The notes below the pieces were generated by a model. The model did not search any database. It was not told the DNA's origin and saw nothing but the letters and a program-made list of their open reading frames with translations. Shown piece after piece: positions 28,682 to 42,298 of a stretch of 64,000 nt of DNA; the stretch's first letter is position 1; each line of letters begins with the position of its first letter. The translations under genes were made by a program, and so were the position numbers. Origin of the DNA: Selaginella tamariscina (taxonomy: Eukaryota; Streptophyta; Lycopodiopsida; Selaginellales; Selaginellaceae); contig PUQB01000253.1 of assembly GCA_003024785.1 (NCBI GenBank), forward strand, positions 286,430 through 350,429, given 5' to 3'.

Positions 28682-30677
28682 ATGTATGTATGTATGTGCG
28701 TCTCTCATATACACGAAGTGCTTAATGTGTTTATTTGTTTATATCTATTGGGACCTGATGCTCGTATTATCAACTATCTTGCTGCTGGTTTAAGCGACAA
28801 CTCTGTGTGTATTTGGGACATGTTACTGTCTCAGATCGCTTACAACATTGATTGTTCAGGTAATTAACCGTTGTGTGTGTGGAGTGAGTGATGTCTAGAT
28901 ATTTTTGTATAAAACAGAAAAATGCTTATTATATTCTATGAGGCTGTGGGGTGACTCTATTGGTGCTTTACGAGTTGCTGCTGGAACATATATAACGAGG
29001 TATGTTCCAGAATGTATATATTTAAATGAGAATTATCATAAAATGGATTGAACATCGTAGTTCACACATTTGAAATGTCTTAATCTTATATATACATACA
29101 TACACAGGTTCTGGTCTGGACATTAAATACTTTTGGAAAAGGAAGCAAAACCTCTACAAAGACTGCATGGACACGAAGGTTCTATCTATCGCATTGCATG
29201 GTCGAGAGATGGACATCAACTCGGTTCTGTATCTGATGAAAGGTTATATATATCCGTAAATACATGGCATGTGTACTTGTATAAGATAGTTATAAGGATT
29301 TTCATATATTTTTAGGTATACACTTAAGTGAGTATGTAACGTATGGTATATATACACGTGTTGCGTGTGTGCCAACGCTCTTAAGAATTTGACGCTTCAT
29401 TTAGATTTAATAATAAGTATTAACACTTGATTATTTAACTTCTCTAGTGCACGGTTATGGAGTTTTCAAGTCCCGATACAAAAGCTGCTGTTGTATTTTT
29501 GGCCATGCAGCTCGTTTTGGATCTTATATAGATGACAAGGTACACACACCACACATACACACACGCACACAACTAATGCATAGCTTTTATTAGTATTTTA
29601 TTACAGCAAGTGAGGACTGTACATGCGGAGTGTGGTCCTTGGACGGGCAGCTTCTGAAAACACTTAAAGGCCACACGTAAGTAAATAATAGATGTAGATA
29701 CACTCGTTTACTTGTGCTTATATCCATTTGTTGTGTGTGTGTGTGTGTGTGTGTATATGTACGTATTGCATCAATAATAAATGGGTATGCATAAATTATA
29801 CGTACTTATATTTTTACACGAGTGTAAATCCATTATAGAGACGGAATTTGGAGGTGTATATTTGATCCGGAGACTTGTATGTTGGTAAACAGCAGAGCAG
29901 ACGCGGCAATAAAATTATATTCTCTGAAGGAGTCGTACACAGAGACAGAGTTTATTGAAATAAAGTTCCAGAAAATCCATAAGAGACTGGACAGGTACTG
30001 TTTACAAAAACGTCTACATATGTATAAATTACTTAGTACTTGTATATATGCATGATGTAACACGCTATACGTACTTGTATGCTTTATGTGTGCATAAAGT
30101 ATACATATGCGCGCGCGCACGCACACACACACAATCTAGCAAGCAGTTAGCTGTATTCAACATTCTTTTGCTATGGTTAATATGTGTGTCTATGTGTTAA
30201 TCATATTAATATCCTGAATTATATATAACAAGTTTTGTTTTACAGCAAAAGCGAATATGTGCGTTGCATAAACTTTGCAGGAGTTTCATCTCATGTTGCA
30301 ACCAACCTGGGTCCTGCTTCAGATGTGAATCTTTCTTCAAATCTGGAACGTGCATCTATCTTTCAAACAGAGCAATCAAGTCCAGTTGTGTGCATGGATG
30401 TTGCAATCAGGTGTGTGTGTGTGTGTGTGTGTCTGTGTCTGTCGTCTCGCTTACATATAACCATAATATTGACTAGATTGTGTCTGTTTTAGTGTATAAT
30501 GTACACATATCATACTATGTATACGAAGTCTTTATATATTAGTTACATGCACAAATGTGTGTGTAATACATATGCTAATATCTGAATGAACTTATTTATG
30601 TGTATGTGTGTATTTGGGGGAATGCAGCATATACACATAAGATAAGTAGTGTGTACGTACTATGCATATAAATTGCA

Positions 30678-30716
<39 letters not shown>

Positions 30717-32638
30717 ATGTGTGGGATTTCCATGGAAGCCGATGCCGCCATCGCTAAAGAACCTTATGCTAACTGTTTTCAGAAGGTGATGAGGTTTGCA
30801 TAGCATGCGGGGACGGACAGGGTCGTGCCACTTGTCTACGAATTTCTTCATTGAACAAGGTGCACTTTCAATACACATGGATGCTGAAGCTGAACGACAA
30901 CTTCTTGGAGTCTTTTGGTGCAAAAGTCTCGATTCACGGTATATATTTTATATGTACATATACAGTTTATACTATATATGTGTAAAAATCTGTTGTATAC
31001 ATGTAGTTAAACTCTTATTTTTCTTGATATGTTGAATTCTCTGTGTGTGTGTGTGTGTGTGTGTGTGTTACATATAGGAGATGAAGCTCTTATAACTTAC
31101 AGTATATGTATTTATCGTGTACATTTTATATACGTTCGTGTACTTCTGTAGTAAGTGTGATTTTATATTGGTCATTTACAGATATGTTTTCACCACGGAT
31201 CCTAAAGGAGGAGTTCGTTGCTGGTTTTTAAGTGATGAAGGTGCCAAATTGCATATGTATTTCAAGTCTTCATTTTGCAGTCGTATTGTTTGCATGGATG
31301 CTTCTTTTAACCAGCAGGTTAGCCACACGCTCGTACATAAGGAAGTATATGTACATGTATAATGTACATATATATACACACTACATGCAAATATACACGA
31401 TTTATAATGTGGCGTCTATTCTTTTTTGTTCAGATAGACGTATATATTTGTATGCAGCTGTGCATGTGTGTAAACGTATGTATATATAGCCAGCCTGCTA
31501 TAAAGAATTATATCTTGTGTTTGCATGTATGTACTGGGCACGCACATATAATTATGTAATATAAACTTCATTATAACTCGTATTAGCTGCTTCTTTAATT
31601 CAGCAGGTTGTATAGATATACATATGTACACATACGTGTATCATACATACATATCTAAACTTTATTGAAATTGCAGGTTCTTGCTTGTGGAGATCAGAGG
31701 GGAAACTTAATTATTTTCAGATTTGACGAACATTCTCTGGGTCACGAAAGTGCTGTATTGGAGCAAGACTTCTTCAGAGGTGCACACGGAGTTTCAGCGG
31801 TTGCAAGTGTCTTAATATCACCTAATCACACTCAGTTTACCAGAATAATCTCAGTTAAGCTTTTATTGTATATGTAATGATATGCGTGGGTATATTGCTT
31901 TTTAAAAGCACACACCCACATATATATAAATTTATAGAATTCATTGCTATACTACACACACACACACACACACAGATATATACATTTGTGTGTACATCAT
32001 ATCATATGTACATACGTACATGTAAAGTTGTCTACCCATACATATATATAACACGTTATTTCTTTGTGTAGACAGGAAGAGATGGCTGTATATGTGAAAT
32101 CATATACGAAAATGGACTTTCATCTAACAGAATATCCTGTAGCCGTGTTGAGAAGATACCGGCAATTACTGTGGTAGAGTCCTTGCAGAATATACCAGAA
32201 AGAAGGATAGCTGCAGGGTTTGCTGCTGCTGACTTTATCCTTTGGGACATTACTAATGAAGTCGAGGTATGAAATATAATCTGCGCACGTATCGGAAATG
32301 TACACGCCCGCGCTAGCACAGCAACCAAGTTCATGATTTAGTTGATATATATGTCTTATATGTGTATACACGGATTGCAGATACACATACATATATACAT
32401 ACTTGTGTCTGTCTGTCTGTATAGAATACATACATGCATATATACCCCATACACGTACGAATATACACTCTGTTGCAGCTAAAGAGATTTCATTGTGGTG
32501 GATGGAAGCGGCCTCATTCGTTTCTAGTTGGAGAAGCTCCTGAAAGTCAATTTTGTTTTGCTTTCTTAAAGGTATTTTTCTGTATAATGGCGAATACATG
32601 TACATGGCATACATTCATAAATTCACACACACACACAC

Positions 32639-32669
<31 letters not shown>

Positions 32670-34821
32670 TGCTTTTATTTGTTCAGGATGAGGAGATACA
32701 TGTATACCGAAGATGGGAAACTAAGAAATGTGCTACACGTTTACAAGCTTTACAGAAACAATCTCATGGCCGGGAAATACATACTGTCTTTTTCGCCTCT
32801 TACATGGACTTACTACTCACAGGTTCTGAAGATGGAATGGTCCAAATCACACAGTATGTATATGTGCGTGGTGTGTGTGTCTGTGTGTCTGCATATATAA
32901 TTATTGTCCAATATATAGGTAAGAACTATGTTTCCTTTTTGTGTGTACGTGGTTATATAAATATGGTATCAAGTACAATGGTATCTACAGAGACTGTAAA
33001 TGCATATACATACACACACGTGTGTATATGTACATAAACATATATGTCTGTGTAAGTGTGTGTATATGTCCCCTTATATTTTATTGCAGATATACTGGCG
33101 GGAGATTAAAAGTATTAGCGTCGTTAGATGAGCATCTGGGGGGTTCAGCTGTTCGTGCACTAGCGGTGTCTCGGGGTAACAGTGAGAATATTCTGTTCTC
33201 TGCTGGCTCAAAAGAAGTTTTAACTTGCTGGCTGCTTAACGCCGAGATTACTACTAATCAACTCACAGCAAGATGGTTAAGTACATATACAACTTTTAAC
33301 CGTAAACCTATCCACAAGGTATGTATGCTCTTATATACTACATGTACAATGCATTTATGGTGTATGTAACTATCTATATAGCCACGTATTTGTGTGTCTT
33401 ATCACGTTCATGCGTGTCTATCCATCTATCATCTAGTATATATGTATAACAAATCTATCTTTATAATTTATAAACAAACTTGAAAGAGCTTGATTTATAT
33501 CGATATGCATATGTATTTACTTAACTAAATACATATGGATTATATGTCCGTGTATAGTATATGACATATTTACGTGTATGCTCCACTTACCAACACACGC
33601 ACGCACACACACGTTACTGATCCCGAATATTCTTTTTAAAAGGACCAAAATAAGAAATCTGCACACAAGGATGACTTGCGTTACTTAGCAATTACAGCAT
33701 TTGCTGTTCGGTCCGTACATGTTCACTTCGTGGTGACATCCATGTCAAATGCCGTAATAACTGTCAAAGCATTTGATTTACCCAACAAGTCCTGGTAACA
33801 CATAGCTACATAATACATATACACACAAACACGCACGCACACGTTTACTGTATATATATATTTAATATTGCAATATTGTTTTATTCTGCAGGCATAACGT
33901 GGCAGTTTTAAGTTATCATACTGCTCCGGTGCTGGCTTTACATCATGTTGTTCTTCCTCAAGGTATTCTTTCATAACATTGCTACATACAATACACAAAT
34001 GATATTATGGAGTTAATTATTACTTAGTAAGTATTTATTCCAGGTATATTCGTGTTTAGCGGGTCAACAGATGGAAGCATTGCTGTGTGGGAACTGAGCC
34101 AGCTAGTTTCAGAATATCTGGAATCTGACAAGTTAGCTTCTAAAGAATATTCACAGGATCTTCGTCCTAGATCGGGTCGAGGCAGTCAAGGAGGAAAATC
34201 GCGCTATCGATTAAATCATCAACGTTATGAACACTCTCTTGGTTCGTATTATATGATTGTATATATACACACGTTATTTGCATACATATATATAATGTAG
34301 TGTGTATACATTTAGATGAGTATGCACGCATATACTACATCTAAATATATATCATTTGAAACTCTAGATAAACAATAGTCAATTCCATACATTTTGTTAT
34401 AGTCGATGCAAATTGACTATGTAGACACACACACACATATCACTATATACTTAAGATATACCACCCTGCACCTTATTTAGTGTTTATTTTGTGTGTCTGT
34501 GTGTGTGTGTTTGCGAGAGAGAGAAAGAGAGGGAGGAAGAGGGAGAGGGAGAGAGGGATATAACAGCTGTTTATATTCCTATTATGTAATATACATATAA
34601 TTTATTGTTTAAGTTATTGTAAACAGTAGTTAATAAAGAGGAGGTTAAGGAGGAGAGGTTTAACACAACATTAGAGCCTGTATTAATACTTCCTCATTGT
34701 CATCAATCTGGAGTAAACACCCTTTGCGTTTCTACAAAGAATGCATGTGAGATATGTGTTATTAGCGGAGGAGATGACCAAGCCCTTCATTTCACTCTGT
34801 TGTCACTGCAGCAAAATGGTA

Positions 34822-34874
<53 letters not shown>

Positions 34875-35597
34875 GGTTTGCTTTTTGCAGACACAATTGA
34901 TGTCTTGACTGAACACACTCTTGGGAATGCTCATAGCTCCGCAGTGAAAGGCAAGCTACATAAATTTATAAACAATGCGTTATATACACATCTAAAATAT
35001 AAACAACAATATGTATGCATTATATACATCTAATGTGTACTTACAGTACATGTATATTTTAGAATGCTAATTAAAACGGCTTTTTGTTTTGTTTTGACCC
35101 GTTCAATGTCATACATATGCACAACACACACACACAAACGTATGACTATTCAAGATACAGGTGTATGGACGGATGGAGAGATTATATTTAGCACGGGACT
35201 GGATCAACGGCTGAGATGCTGGAGATTTAGCGAAGAAAATAAACTTGTGGAGATATGCAACTGCGTGATTGATGTCCCTGAAGCAGAGGCATTACATGCC
35301 CGTATTTTAAATACGTAAGTACACAATAATATTATTATAATAATATAATATTTATATATTTATAAAGTTTATAACTAACAGAGAGCTGTTATACTTACAA
35401 ATATCTACTTAATTAACTTAAAATCTTATATGCAAGATAATTAATCAAATGAGTATTATTTTTATCTATTATAATTATTAGAAGATAATTATTTTTTTAA
35501 CAGTGGATTTTATCGTATTGCTGTCGCTGGGCGAGGTCTACAGATAGTAAACTTCAAATCTGCTAACAATTTTGTAGATTCTTTTCAAACTCTTTAG
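28168..35597 (+). CDS. WDR6: WD40 protein WDR6 / TRM734 family
   Basis: About 23 short exons. Pieces in order: YLGDVTALCFVQHDSIFLLA (28168-28250), GVRIHGIHSAHENVSLVAVH (about 28430), LAAGLSDNSVCIWDM (about 28780), RLHGHEGSIYRIAWSRDGHQ (about 29160), ASEDCTCGVWSLDGQLLKTL (about 29610) and RIAAGFAAADFILWDITNE (about 32210). Then come LFSAGSKEVLTCWLLN (about 33200), FVFSGSTDGSIAVWELSQLV (about 34050), VISGGDDQALHFTLLSLQ (about 34765), FSTGLDQRLRCWRFSEENKL (about 35190) and the end FYRIAVAGRGLQIVNFKSAN. Order and C-terminus fit WDR6, the WD40 partner of the FTSJ1/Trm7 methyltransferase that 2'-O-methylates tRNA position 34. The ATG at 28168 is out of frame with YLGDV by one base; an extra G in GCGCT would give MAASKGAYLGDV. 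Another one-base break lies near 29130. Confidence 0.88.
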
Positions 35598-35841
35598 TAT
35601 TGTTAGTAAATAAATTAGTCAACTATTGTACATTTTAATTTCTTAAAAAAATTTAATTATAGAGATAATGTGTTTATATATATATATATAGTAACAGTAA
35701 TATATATGAAAATAGGATTGATGTTTGAGTTAAGCTATGAGCAGGACACAGCCTTGTGGAACACAATGATATGCCCATATAAGGCATTACACTAAGACCG
35801 TGGCTGATATTGAGGCTATTGAAAGAGACGAAGATGATCAC
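35598..35841. other. 3' flank of WDR6 up to the first LTR
   Basis: AT-rich sequence holding the presumed 3' UTR. It ends in ATCAC (35837-35841), one half of a target-site duplication. Confidence 0.5.
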
Positions 35842-35968
35842 TGTCATAGTTTTTACTATGACTCGACCTTTACTTTGGACGTTGACTGTTGTTACCTACT
35901 GTATTATATTGATAAACCTAGATGTAGTGAGAAACAACCCTGCTTAGTGCATTTAAGTGTTTAAGGGT

Positions 35969-36941
35969 TGTCATAGTTTTTACTATGACTCGACCTTTTA
36001 CTTTGGGGTTTGACTGTTTTATTACTAGATTGTGACGAACCCTAGATGTAGAAGAAACAGGCCCGCATAGTGCACTTGGGTATCTAGTGATGGTCCGGCC
36101 GGGTGTCGTTAGTATTTGCAAGAAACTCTAGGCGAAGCTAGCACTTCCATTTAGAAACCCTCCCCATTTTGACGTTCCAGGTTAGGGTTCTTTGCAAATT
36201 ATAGCTTGTCAAAATAAGGGTTAGGGACACCCCTAGGGTTGACCTAACCCTAGGGTTGCCCTAACCCCACGTCCTAAACCCCCCCCCTAGGGGTTAGGTT
36301 TAGGATTAGGTTAGGACAACCATTTTCTCTAAGGGCTGGCATTTCCGTGCCAGCCCACTTACTCATTAGGTAAACAGGGGGGGGGGGGTCCGTCACATAA
36401 ATAAGGTAGAGTATATGTAGTGAGGCTTCCTGGGTTCAAAAGAGAGCTCGTTAACCTCCTACCGGTGCAAGCTAAGCTTGTGTCGTCAAGGTGCAACCCT
36501 CCGTTGTGCCGCCCAAACTTCCACACGACAGGGGTACAACCCACCCTAGGGTTAGACTATCCTTATCGTTGGCAGGATCTTGCCTTTGAGATAGGGGCAC
36601 GTCACTTCCAAGGAGTTAGTCAGATTCCTTGGTCCGAAAACCTGCCCGCAAGCTCAAAGACATTGCCCGAGTTCACGTTCCGCAGAACTAGTGGTTGAGG
36701 CCTTGCTCCGGCCGCCTCAACCACGCCAAGCTAGGAACAACACCTAAAGCTCGGCTAGTCCGTGTATCCTGATTCACAAGGTGAGTCTCGTTCGTGGGCT
36801 TAGTCAGTTAGGGTTTGAGTTCCTAAGGCTTGGGTTCCTAATACGGGTTATTTTACCAGATTCCGTGGGGTTTCCAGAGAGGGGATTCCAGGGTTGGCAC
36901 CTGGCAAGCCGCCTTTGTGGCACCAGGTAAAAACTCTGACA
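35969..36941 (+). repeat. 5' LTR of the chromovirus
   Basis: 973 bp, TGTCA...TGACA ends. A run of 12 G (36377-36388) lies just before a TATA-like CACATAAATAAGG. Multiple CCCTAA/TTAGGG units occur but not as a telomere array. Confidence 0.93.
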
Positions 36942-36943
36942 AT

Positions 36944-36960
36944 TGGTATCGGAGCAAGTT
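36944..36960 (+). other. Primer-binding site (initiator Met tRNA type)
   Basis: TGGTATCGGAGC begins two bases after the 5' LTR. It matches the usual plant initiator-methionine tRNA site TGGTATCAGAGC with one change. Confidence 0.85.
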
Positions 36961-37621
36961 CTCTGCGGTCAGTAGGACTGCCTTAAGTCGTAGGGTGTTT
37001 CAATGTTTAGATAACTCTAAATTCTTGATATACTCTATTGCTTTCGGTTGACATGTCTGTATTCTGCGCAGAGAGTTTGATCCTGTGAGTTGTCAAACTT
37101 CGGAGAACACTTGCTCAGTGAGTCGGCGTGAGATTCTAGGTATGTCCGAAAGTTTATGCTAGTTTAAGCTGATGTGTGTGGGTGTACAACCTGTGCAGGG
37201 TGTTTCCAGTTTCACATTGGGAATATTCCAAGCATATTCTCCGAGTGTTGACACTAGGGTTCAATACGATGAGCAAGAGAAAGCAACCAGAGCCTGAGGC
37301 AGAGAGGGCTGTCGCAGAGGCTCAAAATGAGGAGATGGATGAGGCTGATCCAGGTCGACCCCCTAGGGTAGACAACGACCTGGTTGGCGAGAAATAATGA
37401 TGGATGCCCTAAACGAACTTCGAGGGGATGTTTGGGTTGAACGACCGAATCGATAATGTTGCCGTTCGGATTCCAACGAATACGCAGTGCCAGATGTTCC
37501 GCAACCAGACACACGGAAAAAGAAGAAGAAGCATGACTCAGAGTCAGGTTCCTCTGAATCAGATTCTTCGACGGAAGTAGTGGTGGAGGTCCCAGTAAAT
37601 TCAAACCGGTAAAGCCTTCGA

Positions 37622-38400
37622 ATTTCATGGGTTCAAAGGATTACAAGGTTTTGGATGACTGGTTGTATGATATGGAAAGCTATTTCGAGGCTGCTTCCGT
37701 GAGAAAGACAGAAAAGGTTGCATGTGCCAAGCAGTTTCTTAAAGAAGAAGCTAAGACTTGGTGGCGAATTGTTGAAGGTGAACGTGGATACCGAAACAGC
37801 TGGAAGCACATGAAAAAGGAGATCAAAAAGCAGTATATGCCGGATGATCTCGGTTTGCGATTGCGTGCTGACCTGGCACTTTGTCAACAGGGAGTTCGGG
37901 GAAGTCCAATGGACCACGTTTATCGATTCGAAAGTGTACGGCGATTGGTGCCAAATATGAGCGATGATGAAGCTCGAAGTTGCTTCATGGCTAGCTTGAA
38001 TGAGAAACGCGAAGAGAAATCTTAAGGTACAAGCCAACAAGCTATCGGGAATGTCAAGAGGCAGCTCAAAAGGTTGCTTATGGCATGTCGTTAGAAGACT
38101 TGTACAAAGGGGAGGAAGCAAAACCTAAACCAAGGAGGTTTCCTCCAAAGTCTGGGTTCAGAAGGTTTGATAGGCGACCAGATCAATCGCCATCAATTCG
38201 AAGTGCAAGTCCCTTTGTCGGCAGTTCCAAGTTTTCGGACACATCAAGACCCACCGGATTTCGGAAACCATTGGCGTTACCACCTCCTCAGCAGACAAAG
38301 GATCGGCTCCAAAGTCTGCTCCCCCGCGTTCCGCAGGCGGGGTGTGAAATGTTATAATTGTAACAAGCCTGGTCATTTTGCTAAAGAGTGTCCACCCTCA
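37622..38400 (+). pseudogene. Chromovirus Gag with CCHC zinc knuckle (frame-broken)
   Basis: The core frame 37627-38025 gives DDWLYDMESYFEAA, ...FLKEEAKTWWRIVEGERG and ...DLGLRLRADLALCQQG, a typical Ty3 Gag capsid (retrotrans_gag). The knuckle CYNCNKPGHFAKEC follows at about 38346-38390 in a different frame. Acidic/basic N-terminal pieces at 37269-37400 may belong to the same protein. Gag packages the element RNA. At least two single-base shifts separate the parts. Confidence 0.85.
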
Positions 38401-38559
38401 CAACAATCAGGACATTTCAAGGCGATGGTAGAAGAGGAAGTTGCTGAACCAGAAACGCTTGAAGATCCGGAAGATGAGTCAGAAGAGGTAATGTTGTGCC
38501 AGACACAACCTGCCTTATTCGCTATTCAAGACAAAACTGACCCTTTGCTATATTTGACA

Positions 38560-38832
38560 GGAAGGATACGAGGGGACCGAGTCCGAATGATGATCGATAC
38601 TGGAGCAACATACAACTTCATATCGACTAGTCTAGCTCGTCGATTGAATTTGGATGTAATAAAGATGTGTGAAATAAAGATCAATTTTGGCAAAGGTTCT
38701 CAAAATACTAATAATATAGCAAGGGCAGTTCCTGTCCAAATCAAAGATTGGAAGGCTAAGCTAGACTTAGTTGTCTTGAATATGACGGGGTTTGACTTTG
38801 TTTGGGTATGGAATGGTTCCATAAACATGTAA
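38560..38832 (+). pseudogene. Chromovirus aspartic protease
   Basis: GDRVRMMIDTGATYNFIS carries the catalytic Asp-Thr-Gly (38596-38604) of retropepsins, preceded by LTGRI and followed by LARRLNLDV. It continues from the Gag knuckle frame and is interrupted after about 38832. Confidence 0.85.
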
Positions 38833-39086
38833 TCGAAATGAGGGGTTCTGGAGATCGATCACGCTTGCAGCAGATAAAGAAGACATTAGAAAGACCACGC
38901 TCAAATGGAAACGCTAACTGATAAGGATTGGAATCCTATGTTCCTTACCTTAACTCAGTTGCGTAAGGCAGTTAGACATCGGGAACGTGTGTTTCTTGCA
39001 ATGGTTTTGGATACTGGTGAAGTCAAAATAGGAGATGGTCAAGAATTGTTCCTAACCTATTTTGGAAGTCTTGAACATGTTCAAGG

Positions 39087-39735
39087 ATGTGTTGCCAGAA
39101 GACTTGCCGCCGAGTTACCTCCACGTCGAGTTGTGGACCACAGGATAGAGATTTTGCCAGGTTCGTCTCCACCGGCAAGAGCCCCATATCGGTTGAATCC
39201 TCAAGAGTTAGTAAATTGAAGAGACAGCTGACAGAATTGATAGGTCGAGGACACATTCGACCTAGTCGATCGCCGTATGGTGCACCTATCTTGTTCGTAA
39301 TGAAAAAGGATGGTACGATGCGAATGTGTGTGGACTATCGAGCGCTGAACGCGATAACTATAAAAAATAAGTATCCTCTTCCACGAGTGGACGACTTATT
39401 TGATAGGCTATCGAAAGCAAAGTATTTTTCAAGAATAGACTTGAGATCGGGGTACCATCAGATTCGGGTAGCAGAGAATGACATTGAGAAGACGCTTTTC
39501 GAAACGCGTTATGGATCGTTTGAGTTTCTAGTCTTACCATTCGGGTTGTGCAATGCTCCAGCAACTTTTTGCACAATGATGGATGATGTGTTAGAGACTA
39601 TCTAGACGAGTTCGTAGTGGTGTATATTGATGACATTTGATTTTCAGTTCGACAATTGAGGAACATGTGAACACTTGAGAAAGTGTTTCAGAGATTGAGA
39701 GAGAACCAATTGTATGCTAAAGAAGCAAGTGCGCA
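39087..39735 (+). pseudogene. Chromovirus reverse transcriptase
   Basis: Ty3-type RT motifs appear in order: [73 protein letters not shown] and, after a one-base break near 39603, VVYIDDI at about 39619-39639 with the catalytic Asp pair. Several frames must be joined, so it is inactive as written. Confidence 0.9.
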
Positions 39736-39759
39736 TTTGGTCAAACCAAGATAGATTTC

Positions 39760-40400
39760 TTGGGACACTTGATCTCAGGTGGGGAGGTTGCCATGGACCC
39801 AAAGAAAATTCAAGCTATTACTGAGTGGATGAAAGTTAGATCATTTCTTGGTCTGACAGGGTATTACCGAAGATTCATAAAGGGTTACTCGGAAATAGCG
39901 GCCCCATTGACAGATCTTACGAAAAACATTCCATGGCATTGGACTCCAGAGTGCCAACGTGCGTTCGTCAAACTCAAAGAGGCTATCTCTTCTGAGCCAG
40001 TTTTGCAGTTGCCCATCTTTGAAGATCCCTTTGAAGTAGAATGTGACGCTTCCGACTTTGCAATTGGTGGTGTATTGCAACAAAAGGACATCCAGTGTCC
40101 TTTCTCGAAGAAGTTAGATGCCGCGCAAACTCGATGGCCTACTCACGAAAAGGAGATGTATGCTATTGTTGCTTCCTTGGAGTATTGGCGTCATTATCTT
40201 CCAAGTCATGGCACTGTGGTTTGGACAGATAGTGTAACTCTAAGGTATTTTGAAACGCAGCCGAAGCTATCCGAAGTATGCTAGATGGCAGCAGAAGTTG
40301 GCACGATTTCAGCCTGAAATCAACATAAAGCGGGAAAGGACAATGTGGTAGCTGATGCACTCAGTAGGAAAGGCCATCTTTCGATTATGTCAGCACCCAT
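39760..40400 (+). pseudogene. Chromovirus RT connection and RNase H
   Basis: FLGLTGYYRRFIKGYSEIAA and WTPECQRAFVKLKEAI are the RT/RNase H tether. FEVECDASDFAIGGVLQQ holds the first RNase H Asp, followed by WPTHEKEMYAIVASLEYWRH and VVWTDSVTLRYF. The tail around 40290-40370 (frame-shifted) includes DNVVADALSRK, the usual end of the domain. Confidence 0.88.
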
Positions 40401-40619
40401 GTTCAACTTTGGTGGATGAATTTGTGACGGCGTATCCTCAGGACAAGTTTGCAAGGGCTTTGAGCCTGGTGGAAAGAGGAAACAAGTTCATCAATTACGA
40501 AGAGATGGTAATATTCCAGCAGGAATAGAAAGTCGAATGGATGCACTCAAACAGGCCATTTTGCGGTACGAGATGGAGTTCTTTATTATAAAGAAAAGAG
40601 ACTCTATGTTCCAGAAGGG

Positions 40620-41917
40620 ACATGGAGGGAGAGGCTGTTAAGAGAGCATCACGATGTTCCTTTGGCAGGACATGGTGGAAGGCATAAGACGTTGGCTTTG
40701 TTGAAACAGGGATTCTATTGGCCGGGTATGATAGATGATGTTGCCAATATGTCAAGACATGCCCCACATGTCAACAAGTAAAGAGCCGATCGCAAAAACG
40801 AGCTGGGAAGTTGCAGTGTATACCGATTCCAGAGCGGCCATTTCAAAGTGTTACTTTGGACTTTATCATGGGATTGCCAAAATCTTGTGGTTTTAATGCT
40901 CATGGTGGTAGTCGATCGTTTTCAAAGGTTGCTCATTTCATTCCAACTGTAGAGACAGTGAATGCAATTCAAGCAGCGAAGTTGTTCTTCCACGAAGTCA
41001 TAAGAGTGCGGGACTACCGGAAACCATGATCTCAGATCGGGATCCTCGGTTTAGGGAAGTTTTGGGGAATTGTTAAGTTTGGTACGATGCTCAAGTTCAG
41101 TACAGCTTACCATCCGCAAACTGATGGTCAAACGGAGAGGGTGAACCGACAAGTCGAGGACTATCTCAGATGCTATGTTCAAGGTGATCAACTTGATTGG
41201 GCTGAACACTTAGATATGGCTGAGATATGTTACAATAACTCGATGCACACTGCAATCGGATGTAGCCCGATGGAAGTGTTAACTGGGAATAAGGGTGGTA
41301 TTCCTCAGAGTATGGTGTTACCGAAAGACGATAGCAATCGAGTTCCATCTGTAGCAGAGTTCACGGGACAATTGTATCGAACATGGGAAGCTGCTCGTCA
41401 AGCGATGGCTGCAGCACAGGAAAGGTATCGTCAGCAGTACGATAAGCATCGGCGGGATGTAGAGTATCAGGTTGGGGATATGGTATTGTTGAGTACCAAA
41501 AACCTGAAGGTTCCAATGACTCTTTCGAGGAAGTTTCTATCGCACTACATAGGTCCATACAAGGTGGTGAAGCAAGTAGGGAAAGTGGCTTATGAGTTGG
41601 ATCTTCCTCCAGAGTTGGGAACAATACACAATGTGTTTCATGTCAATTTGCTCGAGCCATTCCACAAAGATGAGAAACATCCGCAAAGATATGAAAACTT
41701 ACGTCCGCCCCCTGAGCTGGTTCATGAAGGTACGGAGTACGAAGTCGAATCCATATTGGGCAAAAGGAAGGTTTATGGACCGCGAAAACGTAAGTTTGAG
41801 TATCTCGTCAAATGGAAAGGCTATCCAGCGTGCGAATCGACATGGGAACCATTGGAGAATCTACAAAACGCGATGGAGTTGGTGAATGAGTTTGAGGCAA
41901 GGTCTCAAACTAATTAA
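40620..41917 (+). pseudogene. Chromovirus integrase with C-terminal chromodomain
   Basis: A zinc-binding HHCC region (HHDVPLAGHGG ... CPTCQQVKSRS, about 40650-40795) is followed by the DDE core (SVTLDFIMGLPKS; ISDRDPRF at about 41030; AYHPQTDGQTERVNRQVEDY). The linker is GDMVLLSTKNLK and a GPYKV block. The chromodomain (EYLVKWKGYPACESTWEPLE, about 41797-41856) ends at TAA 41917. Chromodomains steer integration toward modified chromatin. The last 830 bp are one open frame; upstream parts are broken. Confidence 0.9.
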
Positions 41918-42281
41918 GGAATAAAGTTATTTCTTCTTAACCTAGGGGCCGACAGACAACATTAACTAGAGGCCTCCGATATAAATTCTAGTTAACTAAA
42001 AGAAATTAACTAACTTGTTGTCTGTGTCGGGTGACAGACTTTGCAGACGTGCAAAAGGTCTCCAAATGACTTCTTGTCGCAGGTGGTACCTCCGGCAGCT
42101 GAGTTCTCACTCAGTGAACGACGGTTCTGAAGTATTTGGCTTCGCGTAATGCAAGGGGGGTAATAAAACTTGTGAACTTTTTGCTGACTCCGCATAGAGT
42201 TGATTAGCGTTAGTTTTCAGTTAATTTTTTCCTAACCTAGTCTAGTCTTGGAGTTAGACGTCAACGAGGACGTTGACATTT

Positions 42282-42298
42282 TCAAAAGGCGGGGAGTG
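42282..42298 (+). other. Polypurine tract of the chromovirus
   Basis: AAAAGGCGGGGAGTG lies directly before the 3' LTR start, where plus-strand priming is expected. Confidence 0.75.

Noticed and set aside
36200-36320. CCCTAA/TTAGGG units suggesting a telomere or interstitial telomere array
   Set aside because: The units are scattered inside LTR sequence and are not a regular tandem array; the same text recurs at the same LTR position in other copies.
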